Shown piece after piece: positions 1-8,046 of a stretch of DNA of 64,000 nt; position 1 is the stretch's first letter; the number at the start of each line of letters is the position of its first letter. Source of the stretch: Actinoplanes flavus (lineage in GTDB: Bacteria > Actinomycetota > Actinomycetes > Mycobacteriales > Micromonosporaceae); NCBI RefSeq assembly GCF_017592555.1, contig NZ_JAGFNS010000011.1, forward strand, positions 1 through 64,000, written 5' to 3'. A program made the position numbers and the translations under genes. The notes under the pieces are model-generated. The model saw only the letters and a list, made by a program, of their open reading frames with translations, did no database searches and had not been told where the DNA came from.

Positions 1-198
1 CACCGTCGCGACCAATGACGGCGGCACGGACCGGCGTCCTACCAGCGCGAACAGGTCGCTGAACAAATCATCGGGGAACAGTCTGTCCCGGTGCTGATCG
101 AGGAACACATAGATCGAGTTCGGGGGGAGAGCCGCCCCGCAGAACCGCCTGACCGGATCCGCGGAGTCCGACTCCTGCAACGCCCTACCCAACGTCAT
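1..198 (-). CDS. IS1182-like transposase, N-terminal part, cut by the window edge
   Basis: A reverse-strand frame opens with ATG at 198 and stays open to base 1, giving 66 residues. Visible pieces are SADPVRRFCGAALPPNSIYV, FLDQHRDRLFPDDLFSDLF and GRRSVPPSLVATV. This order (IY, LD-HRD-LFPD, DLF, then a GRRSVPPS-VA stretch) matches the start of IS1182-type DDE transposases as I know that family. The catalytic acidic residues would lie beyond the edge. The AT-richer stretch 199-273 probably contains the element end, but I could not identify its terminal inverted repeat. A 6-bp pair GGTGAC/GTCACC at 245-250 and 269-274 is too short to decide. The insertion sits just downstream of the amidase gene, on the side where parB/parA are usually found in relatives. 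Confidence 0.72.
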   Translation of the reverse strand, partial: MTLGRALQESDSADPVRRFCGAALPPNSIYVFLDQHRDRLFPDDLFSDLFALVGRRSVPPSLVATV

Positions 199-273
199 CC
201 CAGCAAACTAACCAAAATCGAAACAAAGCTATATTCATCGCACGGGTGACAGGCGCCGTTTAACACCAGTCAC

Positions 274-1425
274 CTAGCTCTTGTCGGCCAGGGCGAGACG
301 AAGCTGGCGTACGTCGATCGACCCGGTCGGCACGTCCCGTTCGACCGGGAAGTACATCCGCTGGACCGCGGCGAGCAGCGCCTCGACGATCTGCTCCCGG
401 AACATCGGGTCGATCAGCCGTTCCCGGTCCTTCGGTGAGGTCAGGTAACCGAGGTCGACCCGGACCGTCGGCATCCGGGTGAGGCGCAGCAGGTCCCAGG
501 TCTTCGCGTGGGTCCGGCAGTCGTGCATCCCGGTGCGCACCACGATCTCCCGCTGCACCAGGGCCGCGAGCCGCTCGCCGACGGTCGAGCTGAGCCCGTT
601 TCCGGTGCCGTAGTGGTAGGTCGCCACACCTTCGGCCGCGTCGGACGGGTGCCCGTCCAGATGCAGTGAGATCAGCAGGTCGGCGCCGAGGCTGTTGGCC
701 AGGGCGGCCCGTTCGGCGCCGCTCATCGGGGCGGCCGGCGACGGACCGCGGGTCAGGTGCACGCGCATGCCGGCCGCGGAGAGCCGGCCCTCCAGGCGGG
801 AGGCCAGGTCGAACACCAGGTCGGCCTCGTTCCACCGGAGCGGTCCGTCCGGCACCAGGACGCCGGTGTCGTCACCGCCGCCGTGGCCCGGGTCGATGAC
901 GATGGTCTTACCGACCAGGTTGGGGCCGGACTGCCGGAACGCCTCGGCCTCGCGCAGCCACTGCGGGCGGCCGCCGACCACCTTGCGGCCCAGCCGGCGC
1001 AGCGCCTTCATGGTCTGCGGGCCGCACGAGCCGTCCGGGACGAGGCCGACCTCACGCTGGAACTGGGCTACCGCGCGGGCTGTCCGGGCGCCGTAGACGG
1101 CGTCGGGGCGACCGGTGTCGTATCCCATTTCGAGCAGCCGCTCCTGGAGCGCCCGCACGTCCTCGCCGACGAGCGCGTCGGGCACCGAGTGGAACAGGGT
1201 GCGGGAGCCGAGCCGCCAGCGGGCCGCGTCGAGGGCGCCCCACGTCTCGTCGCCGACCATGCCGTCCACGCCGAGGCCACGGTTCTGCTGGAAGGCGCGG
1301 ACCGCGGTCTCCAGCGCCTCGTCGAAGACGTCGGGTTCAGCCTCGTCGAGCAATTCCAGGCCGACCAGGATCGACCGAATCTCGGAAACAGCTGGGCCGG
1401 TGTCTCCGCGTCGGATGGACCGCAC
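274..1425 (-). CDS. cwlM: CwlM-like N-acetylmuramoyl-L-alanine amidase homologue
   Basis: 383 residues from a GTG start. Two peptidoglycan-binding repeats (about residues 5-60 and 80-140, with GEDVRALQERLLEMGY and FQREVGLVPDG) precede an Amidase_3 domain (about 175-375). Visible metal-site motifs are IDPGHGGGDD, WNEADLVFDL and ISLHLDGH. The last motif, usually V-E-L-G-F/Y-L with a catalytic Glu, reads VRVDLGYLTS here, so Glu is replaced by Asp. There is no signal peptide. That fits mycobacterial CwlM, a cytoplasmic regulator of MurA rather than a secreted hydrolase (family knowledge). It is the last gene of the block murJ, pseudokinase, sigM, anti-sigma, trxB, trxA, 86 bases after trxA. A regulatory role is inferred from synteny; the fold assignment is firm. 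Confidence 0.88.
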   Translation of the reverse strand: MRSIRRGDTGPAVSEIRSILVGLELLDEAEPDVFDEALETAVRAFQQNRGLGVDGMVGDETWGALDAARWRLGSRTLFHSVPDALVGEDVRALQERLLEMGYDTGRPDAVYGARTARAVAQFQREVGLVPDGSCGPQTMKALRRLGRKVVGGRPQWLREAEAFRQSGPNLVGKTIVIDPGHGGGDDTGVLVPDGPLRWNEADLVFDLASRLEGRLSAAGMRVHLTRGPSPAAPMSGAERAALANSLGADLLISLHLDGHPSDAAEGVATYHYGTGNGLSSTVGERLAALVQREIVVRTGMHDCRTHAKTWDLLRLTRMPTVRVDLGYLTSPKDRERLIDPMFREQIVEALLAAVQRMYFPVERDVPTGSIDVRQLRLALADKS

Positions 1426-1468
1426 TCACGACTCCCTAGGACGAGAAAGGACGACCCTCCGGAGAGTA

Positions 1469-1497
1469 CGCCCCGCGGCCCGGACGGGCGCGGGGCG
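1469..1497. terminator. GC-rich hairpin between trxA and the amidase gene
   Basis: CGCCCCGCG at 1469-1477 pairs with CGCGGGGCG at 1489-1497 around a short C/G-rich loop. No clear T-run follows on the reverse strand, so it may be a weak terminator or a processing hairpin in the trxBA transcript rather than a full stop. Confidence 0.35.
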
Positions 1498-1511
1498 TTG
1501 TGCTCGAAACG

Positions 1512-1835
1512 TCAGAGAGCCGACTCGATGAAATTGACCAGGAAGCTCTTGGGCTTGGCGCCGGCCACCGAGTTGATCCGCTCGCCGTCCTTGAAGATGG
1601 TCAGCGTCGGCACCGACATGACCTGGTACGCCATGGCGGTCTGCGGATTCTCGTCGATGTTCACCTTGACGATCTCCACCTTGTCGCCCATCTCGGCAGC
1701 GATCTCGGCGAGCAGCGGGTCGACCTTCTTGCAGGGCACGCACCACTCGGCCCAGAAGTCCACAAGCACCGGCTTGTCGGAACGCAGCACATCATCGGCG
1801 AAGGTGGCGTCGGTGACCACCTTGGTTGCTCCCAC
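1512..1835 (-). CDS. trxA: Thioredoxin
   Basis: 107 residues from a GTG start preceded by GGGAGG. It has the thioredoxin fold signature DFWAEWCVPCKK (active site near residues 31-35), the cis-proline motif SVPTL and the buried lysine/glycine C-terminal region. It reduces disulfides in cytosolic proteins and is itself reduced by the NADPH-dependent reductase encoded 16 bases upstream. The redox loop is WCVPC where most thioredoxins have WCGPC. The DNA reads TGC GTG CCC TGC, so this is encoded and not a translation slip. Co-transcription with trxB from the SigR-like promoter at 2871-2897 is likely. Confidence 0.95.
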   Translation of the reverse strand: MGATKVVTDATFADDVLRSDKPVLVDFWAEWCVPCKKVDPLLAEIAAEMGDKVEIVKVNIDENPQTAMAYQVMSVPTLTIFKDGERINSVAGAKPKSFLVNFIESAL

Positions 1836-1851
1836 GAGGACCTCCCGGGTC

Positions 1852-2811
1852 TTACAGCTCTACGAATGAAGCGATGAAGCGCTCGGCGTCGAGCGCCGCG
1901 GCACAGCCGGTGCCGGAGGCGGTGATGGCCTGCCGGTAGGTGTGGTCGACCAGGTCACCGGCGGCGAACACGCCCGGGACGTTGGTCCGGGTGCTGGGCG
2001 ACTGCACCTTCACGTAGCCCTCGTCGTCCAGCTCGATCTGGCCCTTGAAGAGCTCGCTGCGCGGGTCGTGGCCGATCGCCACGAAGACACCGGTGACGTC
2101 GAGGACCTTGGTCTCGCCGGACTGCACGTTCTTCAGGCGCACGCCGGTGACCTTGCCGTCCTCGCCGAGGATCTCCTCGACCACCGAGTTCCACTCGATC
2201 TTGATCTTCGGGTTGTCCAGCGCACGCTTCTGCATGACCTTGCTGGCCCGGAACGTGTCACGGCGGTGCACGATGGTCACCGTCTCGGCGAACCGGGTGA
2301 GGAAGGTGGCCTCCTCCATGGCGGAGTCGCCGCCGCCGACCACCACGATGTCGTGGCCGCGGAAGAAGAAGCCGTCACAGGTGGCACACGAGGAGACGCC
2401 GTGGCCGAGCAGCTCCTGCTCGCCGGGGACGCCGATCGGCCGCCACGCGGAGCCGGTCGCCAGGATCACGGCGCGGGCGAAGAACTGCTGGTCACCGACC
2501 CAGACGGTCTTGAGGCCCTCGGTGCCGGCCTCGGTCGGCTTGTCGGTCAGCTCGACCCGGGTGACGTCGTCGGTCAGGAACTCGGCGCCGAACTTCTCCG
2601 CCTGGGCGCGCATGTTGTCCATCAGCGCCGGGCCCATGATCCCGTCCCGGTGACCCGGGAAGTTCTCCACCTCGGTGGTGGTCATCAGGGCGCCGCCGGA
2701 GTTCACACCCTCGATCACCAGGGGGTTCAGGTTGGCTCGGGCCGCGTACAACGCCGCGGTGTAGCCCGACGGTCCGGAACCGATGATGATCAGATTGCGG
2801 ACCTCGTCCAC
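1852..2811 (-). CDS. trxB: Thioredoxin-disulfide reductase
   Basis: 319 residues. I place the start at GTG 2811 because GAGGAG lies seven bases upstream and the protein then begins VDEVRNLIIIGSGPSGYTA, the normal reductase N terminus; a longer open frame runs to 2865. The FAD-binding GSGPSG is at the N terminus, the redox-active CATC follows GVSS near residue 140, the NADPH motif is VVGGGDSAMEEA, and the second FAD motif is GVFAAGDLVD near the C terminus. It is a flavoprotein passing electrons from NADPH to thioredoxin. It forms an operon with trxA. Confidence 0.96.
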   Translation of the reverse strand: MDEVRNLIIIGSGPSGYTAALYAARANLNPLVIEGVNSGGALMTTTEVENFPGHRDGIMGPALMDNMRAQAEKFGAEFLTDDVTRVELTDKPTEAGTEGLKTVWVGDQQFFARAVILATGSAWRPIGVPGEQELLGHGVSSCATCDGFFFRGHDIVVVGGGDSAMEEATFLTRFAETVTIVHRRDTFRASKVMQKRALDNPKIKIEWNSVVEEILGEDGKVTGVRLKNVQSGETKVLDVTGVFVAIGHDPRSELFKGQIELDDEGYVKVQSPSTRTNVPGVFAAGDLVDHTYRQAITASGTGCAAALDAERFIASFVEL

Positions 2812-2870
2812 TGCCGACTCCTCAGTCTGTTTTCGTCGCACGCGTTTCAGTCGGCGACACTGCACGCTAA

Positions 2871-2897
2871 AACGTCATGCTAGGCATTCGCCATTCC
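2871..2897 (-). promoter_or_regulatory. SigR-type promoter for trxBA
   Basis: On the reverse strand GGAAT (2897-2893) is followed after 19 bases by GTT (2873-2871). This is the GGAAT-N18/19-GTT pattern of the disulfide-stress sigma factor SigR (SigH in mycobacteria), which drives trxBA in Streptomyces. It lies about 60 bases before the trxB start codon, in the only sizeable gap of the block (2812-2938). Confidence 0.68.
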
Positions 2898-2938
2898 CCG
2901 GCCGGGCCCGTGTCGGACCTCACGCGAGGGGGGTTCGG

Positions 2939-3781
2939 TCAGCGTACCGGGAGTTGCTCGACCGTGTCCGCGCCAGCACCGGGTGCGCCACACTCCGGAC
3001 CGACCGCCCACACCCAGACGCCGTTGGCCGCGCTGAACCGGACGATCATCGCCGGATCGCCGTCGAACCTGGCGTAGTCCACCAGGTCCACCGAGATCTG
3101 GCCACCGCCGTTGTTCCGGGTGATCGCATCAAGGCAGCTGATCAGCCCGGACGGGTCGATCAGCCGGGCGAGCGGGCTGACACCGGTGTCCTGCGCGGCC
3201 GTCGCCTCGGAGGTCTCCGACAGGACGCCGACCTGGGACCGTTTCGCGCTCGCCGCCGCCAGCGTGCCGCTGGTGTAGTCGGTGTCGCTGAAGACGACGT
3301 TGTCGGCCGGGATGCGGGCCATCGCCGGGGCGTCGGCGGCTCCGCCCGCGGCGCTCTCCGCGCTGCCGTCGGACATGCTCGTCCCGGAGAGCTGGCTCAC
3401 GCCGAATCCGGCGAACGCGAGCAGGGCGGCCGCCACTCCGACCGGCGCGGCCCACCGTCGTGCCCGCGCACGCCGCACCCCTTCAAAATCAACGACCTTG
3501 GCGGGTACGGCGTCCGCAGCGCCCGACGTCTCCTCCGGAACCCGGAACATCGCGTCCAGCCGCGCCGCCAGATCGTCGGGCATCGGCTCGGGCTCGAACT
3601 CCCGCAGCGCCGCCTCGACCGCGATCATGCCGGGCTCCAGCATCTCGAAAGCCCTGCGCCAGGCCGGGTCCGCGGACACCAGGCCGGCCACGCGCTCCTG
3701 GTCCGGGGTGCCGTCCAGGGCGCCACCGACATAGTCGGCGAGAAGGTCGAGGTCGACCCCGTCGAACTCGGCGCCCGTCAC
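2939..3781 (-). CDS. Putative SigM-associated anti-sigma factor, single-pass membrane protein
   Basis: 280 residues. The chosen start, GTG 3781, overlaps the sigM stop as GTGA, so the two are probably translationally coupled. An N-terminal cytoplasmic part (DLLADYVGGALDGTPDQ, then WRRAFEMLEPGMIAVEAALR) is followed by one membrane segment, VGVAAALLAFAGFGVSQL, near residue 125, and an extracytoplasmic part of about 140 residues. No HxxxCxxC zinc motif is visible, so it is not a classical ZAS anti-sigma. Position immediately after an ECF sigma gene, topology and coupling support a role in holding SigM at the membrane. That role is inferred; sequence similarity alone would not give it. Confidence 0.62.
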   Translation of the reverse strand: MTGAEFDGVDLDLLADYVGGALDGTPDQERVAGLVSADPAWRRAFEMLEPGMIAVEAALREFEPEPMPDDLAARLDAMFRVPEETSGAADAVPAKVVDFEGVRRARARRWAAPVGVAAALLAFAGFGVSQLSGTSMSDGSAESAAGGAADAPAMARIPADNVVFSDTDYTSGTLAAASAKRSQVGVLSETSEATAAQDTGVSPLARLIDPSGLISCLDAITRNNGGGQISVDLVDYARFDGDPAMIVRFSAANGVWVWAVGPECGAPGAGADTVEQLPVR

Positions 3782-4437
3782 CGTGGTTCCCTCCGTTCCG
3801 GTCCGGTCGGCAGCGGTCTCGCCGCCTCCGACCTGGATGGGACGGTTCCGCCGTCGTTCCGGTTCCCCCGGAGGTACCCCAGGGTCACCGCCATCCTGGC
3901 CCGGCCGCGGGCGCACCGGCTCTTCACCGTGCCCTCCGCCACGCCGAGCATCGCGGCCGCCTCGGCCACGCCGTACCCCTGGACGTCGACCAGCACGATC
4001 GCGGCCCGCTGCTCGGCCGGCAGGGCGGCCAGCGCCTCCCGCACCACGAGAACCGTGTCCTGATCGGGCGTGGGTGCGGCCGGCTCCGGAGCGGACGGGC
4101 GGTCGTCGTCACGGTTGCCCTCCGGCAGCGGCACGGTCGGGTGTGCCTGCCGCCGGCGGATCCGGTCGAGGCAGGCGTTCACCACGATCCGGTGTAGCCA
4201 GGTCGTGACGGCCGCCTCGCCGCGGAACCGGGCCGCGTTGCGATGCGCGTTGAGCAGGGCGTCCTGCACCGCGTCGGCGGCCTCCTCGCGGTCGCCGACG
4301 GTCCGCAGGGCCACCGCCCAGAGCCGGTCCCGATGGCGGCGGACCAGCTCGGCGAACGCCTCCCGGTCGCCGGCCACGTGGGCACGGATCAGCTCGGCGT
4401 CGCTCGGCGTCGCGTCGGATCCGTCCCGGAAAGTCAC
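3778..4437 (-). CDS. sigM: ECF RNA polymerase sigma factor, SigM type
   Basis: 219 residues from GTG 4437. Region 2 is AFAELVRRHRDRLWAVALRT through WLHRIVVNACLDRIRRR (about residues 25-105). Region 4 is ALAALPAEQRAAIVLVDVQG followed by the helix-turn-helix AEAAAMLGVAEGTVKSR (about 135-190). It directs RNA polymerase to envelope or oxidative stress promoters. The assignment to SigM rests on gene order: it sits between the MviN-type genes and trxBA, as in mycobacteria and Streptomyces. It is coupled by GTGA to the putative anti-sigma gene. Confidence 0.88.
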   Translation of the reverse strand: MTFRDGSDATPSDAELIRAHVAGDREAFAELVRRHRDRLWAVALRTVGDREEAADAVQDALLNAHRNAARFRGEAAVTTWLHRIVVNACLDRIRRRQAHPTVPLPEGNRDDDRPSAPEPAAPTPDQDTVLVVREALAALPAEQRAAIVLVDVQGYGVAEAAAMLGVAEGTVKSRCARGRARMAVTLGYLRGNRNDGGTVPSRSEAARPLPTGPERREPR

Positions 4438-4474
4438 GTCAGCAATCTAGTGCAGCGGGACACGCCGTGAGGTC

Positions 4475-6031
4475 TCAGTATCCGTACAGCTCGATCTCGT
4501 TGACGTTGACCTGGTAGCCCGGGGTCTCCTCGTTACGCGGCAGCTCGCTCAGGAAGACCATGACGTACTGGTACTTCTGGGTCGGGTCGGCGACGGAGAG
4601 CACATGCTTGGTGCCGGTGCTCTTGGCCGGGCCGCCCTCGGCGTCGCTGAGCGACTTGAACTGCTCGAGCACCTTCTTGTCGCCGTTGGAGCTGTCACCG
4701 AAGTCGCTGGTGCCGACCCGCAGGTCCATCACCACACCCGGCGCCGAGGTGGTGACCTGCACCTCGGACAGCGACCGCGCCTCGCCCAGGTTGATCAGCA
4801 GACCCATGCCCTTCTTGGTGTTACCGAACTTGGGCTGCGAATACCAGGCCAGCTTCCACGCCGTCTCCTGGTTGCCGTCGACGGTCAGCTTGGCCTCGTC
4901 GGCGTCGTCACGGTCACCGGGCGGCGGGTCGACGATGCGCACCATGTCGGCGGTCAGCTTGATCGGCTTCGGATCGGGCGCCTGGGTCTGCGTCGCGTCG
5001 GGGGTGTCGTCCTGCCCCGCGGCGCCGTCGGCCGTCGTCGACTGACCGCTGTCGGCGTTGGAGCTGGTGTCGTTGATCGCGTTGATGCCGAAGATCAGGC
5101 CGATGATCGCGATGACCACCAGGGCGCCGACCCCGAGCAGGATCTTCGGCGCGCTGCGGACCGGCTCGCTGGAACCCGAGGAGCCGCCCTGCACGAACCG
5201 CAGGGGACCGACGTCCTCGAACTCGTCCTCCTCGGAGGCGGCGTCCAGGCGGCCCAGCTCCGCGGTGAGCGCGTCGGACGCCGGGGCGGCGACGCGACGG
5301 TCCAGCAGGTCCATGGTCAGATCGTCGAGGTACGCCGGGACACCGGCCCGGATCTGACGCGGAGCCGCCGGATTGCCGGAGCTGTCGCGATTCGCGTCCG
5401 GCAGGCCGGAGCGGCCCACCTCGGTGTGCGGCCAGTGACCGGTGAGAGCGAAGTAGAGGATGCCGCCGACCGCACGGACGTCCGACTCGGTGCTGTCGGC
5501 CGCGTCGGCCCGCGCGTCGGCCAGCACGACCCGGCCGTCGTCGGCGATCAGGGTGCTGCCGGGATGCACGTTGCCGTGCACCATGCCGGTGGCATGCACC
5601 GCGGTGAGCGCGTCGGCCACCGAGTGCGCGATGGCGATCGCCCGGGCCGGATCCAGCGGGCCCTCGGCGCCGATCAGATCGCGCAGCGACTCGCCGTCCA
5701 CCCACTCCCGGACCACGTAGGCCCGCTCCTGCTCGTCGATCGCGTCGTAGACGCCGACCAGGTTGGGGTGGATCACCCGGCTCGCCGCGACGGCGGCCTG
5801 GAGCATCTCGGTGGCGGAGTCGCCGCCCGGATGCCGGAGAACGACCGCGACCGCCCGGCGCAGGATGACGTCGATGCCCCGCCAGACCTGCCGGCCCGCA
5901 CTGTCGTTGTTGACGTGCTGTTCCAGCTGGTAGCGCTCGGCCAGGATCTCACCGACGGCGGGGGCACCGAAGGTCATGACCGGCCCGGCTCCGTCGGCCG
6001 CGGTCTCGTGGCCTTCGCCGACCTGGGTCAC
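4475..6031 (-). CDS. MviN-type membrane pseudokinase
   Basis: 518 residues from GTG 6031, which has GGGAGGA upstream. Residues about 35-265 form a protein kinase fold that lacks the catalytic residues. The VAIK lysine is lost (RRAVAVVLRHPG), HRDLKPxN reads HGNVHPGSTL and DFG reads ADARAD. One membrane helix (ILLGVGALVVIAIIGLIFGI, near 340) leads to an acidic Thr/Gln-rich linker and an external domain resembling F5/8-type carbohydrate-binding folds (LTVDGNQETAWK, GLLINLGEARSLSEVQV). In mycobacteria this architecture is the C-terminal half of MviN, where the phosphorylated pseudokinase binds FhaA and stops lipid II export (family knowledge). Here it is a separate gene, 229 bases downstream of murJ. 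Confidence 0.85.
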   Translation of the reverse strand: MTQVGEGHETAADGAGPVMTFGAPAVGEILAERYQLEQHVNNDSAGRQVWRGIDVILRRAVAVVLRHPGGDSATEMLQAAVAASRVIHPNLVGVYDAIDEQERAYVVREWVDGESLRDLIGAEGPLDPARAIAIAHSVADALTAVHATGMVHGNVHPGSTLIADDGRVVLADARADAADSTESDVRAVGGILYFALTGHWPHTEVGRSGLPDANRDSSGNPAAPRQIRAGVPAYLDDLTMDLLDRRVAAPASDALTAELGRLDAASEEDEFEDVGPLRFVQGGSSGSSEPVRSAPKILLGVGALVVIAIIGLIFGINAINDTSSNADSGQSTTADGAAGQDDTPDATQTQAPDPKPIKLTADMVRIVDPPPGDRDDADEAKLTVDGNQETAWKLAWYSQPKFGNTKKGMGLLINLGEARSLSEVQVTTSAPGVVMDLRVGTSDFGDSSNGDKKVLEQFKSLSDAEGGPAKSTGTKHVLSVADPTQKYQYVMVFLSELPRNEETPGYQVNVNEIELYGY

Positions 6032-6260
6032 CAGTCCTCCCTCGGTGGTGCATTCCTCGGTGTGCTTCTCGGGGTGCTGCAGTCTCGGGCACTGAACGAC
6101 ACGAGGCTCCGGCGCACATGCCGACACCGACCATACCCGTACTCGGCCATGGTCTGGCAGGTCGTCCCCCCGGCGCGGCATCGGCGCCGGGCTACACGAA
6201 TCGGCCGATTCAGTGTCTGATCAGTCGCGAATCACCTGTTCAGGACGTTTATCTCCGGAA

Positions 6261-7997
6261 TCAGCGACCGATCTTCCGGCGGACCATCCCGACCACCTGG
6301 CTCACCTCGTGAACACGCAGCAGCAGAGCCGTGCCCAGGTAGGTGATCATGATGACCGCACCGCCGACGGCGATCTGCACGATCGCCTCGACCCGGCCGT
6401 CCGGCTCACCCGAGCCGGGCAGCAGCTGCACCACGAGCAGCGCCAGCCCGGCCGCCACACCGGCGGCCACCGCGACCTTGAGCAGGGCTACGAGCACCGA
6501 GCCCAGGTTCAGCCGACCGATCCGGCGCCGCAGGACGGCCAGCGAGATCAGGGCGGACAGCAGGTAGGAGATGCCGTTGGCGGCGGTCATCCCGGCCGCG
6601 GTCAGGGACGCGTCGAGAATCGCCGCGAGCACGAAATACCCGGTGATCCGGGCCGCGACCACCGGCAGGTTGATCAGCGCGGCGGTCTTGTTGCCCTGCA
6701 GCGCGTAGAAGACGTTGGTGCAGAGGAAGCTGATCGACAGCGGCAGCACGGCGAACGCCGCGACGGTCAGGACCGTGCCCATGTCCAGCGCATCCGCGTT
6801 GGTGATGCGCCCGCCCTGAAAGAGGAAGACGGCGATCGGCCCGCTCAGCACGGCGTAGGCCACCACGATCGGGGCCAGGGCCGCGGACACCAGCCTGATG
6901 CCGCGGCTCAGGTCGTCGACGACCTCGTTGAGCCGGCCCTCGGCGGCGGCCGCGCTCATTTTCGGCAGCAGGGCGGTGATCACCGAGACGCCGATGATCC
7001 CGTGCGCCATCATCATCAGCAGGAAGACGTTGTTGAACGCCAGGGCGCCGGGGTTGTCCTCGCCGCCGGCGCTGTTCAGGGCCCGGACCAGCGCGAAGAC
7101 CGCGATCTGGTTGGCGGCGACGTAGCAGAGCATCCAGCCGGCCAGGTGGCCGATCTCGCGCAGCCCGAGCTCGCGCGGCGCCCAGCGCCACTTCCAGCGG
7201 AAACCGACCTTGCGCAGGGCCGGCAGCAGGCCGACCGCCTGCACGACCATGCCGAGCAGGGTGCCGGCTCCGATCAGAACCAGCTCGGCCGTGCTGATGT
7301 TCTCCGCGGTCAGTTCCTTGTCCGTCCCGAAGGCCAGCAGGAACACCCCACACACCGCGATCACCACGATGTTGTTGAGGATCGGTGCCCACATCGGGGC
7401 CGCGAAATGACCGCGTACGTTCAGTACGGCGCCGATCAGCGCCGACAGGCCGGTGAAGAAGATGATCGGCAGGATCAGGTAGGAGAAGTTCGTGACCAGC
7501 TCACGGAAGGCCTGGTCGGTGTTGTCGCCGCTCGTCTGGATCGCTGTGATCAGTGGCGCCGCGAGCACCACCAGGACGGTTGCGATCCCGAGCATGACCA
7601 CCGCGAAGGACAGCAGCCGCTGGGTGAACTCCTGGCCGCCGTCCGGTTCGGCCTTGCGCCGCCGCACCAGCAGCGGGATCAGCACGCTGGAGAGGATGCC
7701 GCCGAGCAGCAGCTCGTAGATCTGACCGGGCAGGAACTGGGCACCGGTGTAGGCGTTACCGACCGCCTGGCCGAGAACCATGCCGATCAGCGCGTTGCGG
7801 ACGAACCCGATCACCCGGCTCACCAGGCTGCCGATCGCCATGATCGCGCTCTGACCGGCGGTGCTTCCACCCGCGGGCGCGGACTGCCGCTGCGGCTCCG
7901 AAGCCGGGGCGTCCACCGAGACCACGGTGACGCCCTCCTGCGCCGACGGTCGTCCGTCCGGTGTCGCATGCGTGCTGCGGTACAGGCCGCCGTTCAC
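6261..7997 (-). CDS. murJ: Lipid II flippase MurJ
   Basis: 578 residues. GTG 7997 is preferred because GGGAGG lies five bases upstream; the frame extends further but into unlikely sequence. After a hydrophilic N terminus of about 45 residues come some 14 hydrophobic helices with MurJ signatures: SLVSRVIGFVRNALIGMVLG, QIYELLLGGILSSVLIPLLV, and later LLPKMSAAAAEGR. It flips lipid-linked peptidoglycan precursor across the cytoplasmic membrane. Unlike mycobacterial MviN it ends right after the membrane domain (VGMVRRKIGR), with its regulatory kinase-like domain encoded by the next gene. Confidence 0.94.
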   Translation of the reverse strand: MNGGLYRSTHATPDGRPSAQEGVTVVSVDAPASEPQRQSAPAGGSTAGQSAIMAIGSLVSRVIGFVRNALIGMVLGQAVGNAYTGAQFLPGQIYELLLGGILSSVLIPLLVRRRKAEPDGGQEFTQRLLSFAVVMLGIATVLVVLAAPLITAIQTSGDNTDQAFRELVTNFSYLILPIIFFTGLSALIGAVLNVRGHFAAPMWAPILNNIVVIAVCGVFLLAFGTDKELTAENISTAELVLIGAGTLLGMVVQAVGLLPALRKVGFRWKWRWAPRELGLREIGHLAGWMLCYVAANQIAVFALVRALNSAGGEDNPGALAFNNVFLLMMMAHGIIGVSVITALLPKMSAAAAEGRLNEVVDDLSRGIRLVSAALAPIVVAYAVLSGPIAVFLFQGGRITNADALDMGTVLTVAAFAVLPLSISFLCTNVFYALQGNKTAALINLPVVAARITGYFVLAAILDASLTAAGMTAANGISYLLSALISLAVLRRRIGRLNLGSVLVALLKVAVAAGVAAGLALLVVQLLPGSGEPDGRVEAIVQIAVGGAVIMITYLGTALLLRVHEVSQVVGMVRRKIGR

Positions 7998-8046
7998 CCG
8001 AGCCTCCCGAGCCCTACCGATGATGGAGCCACCATAAAGGCAGACA

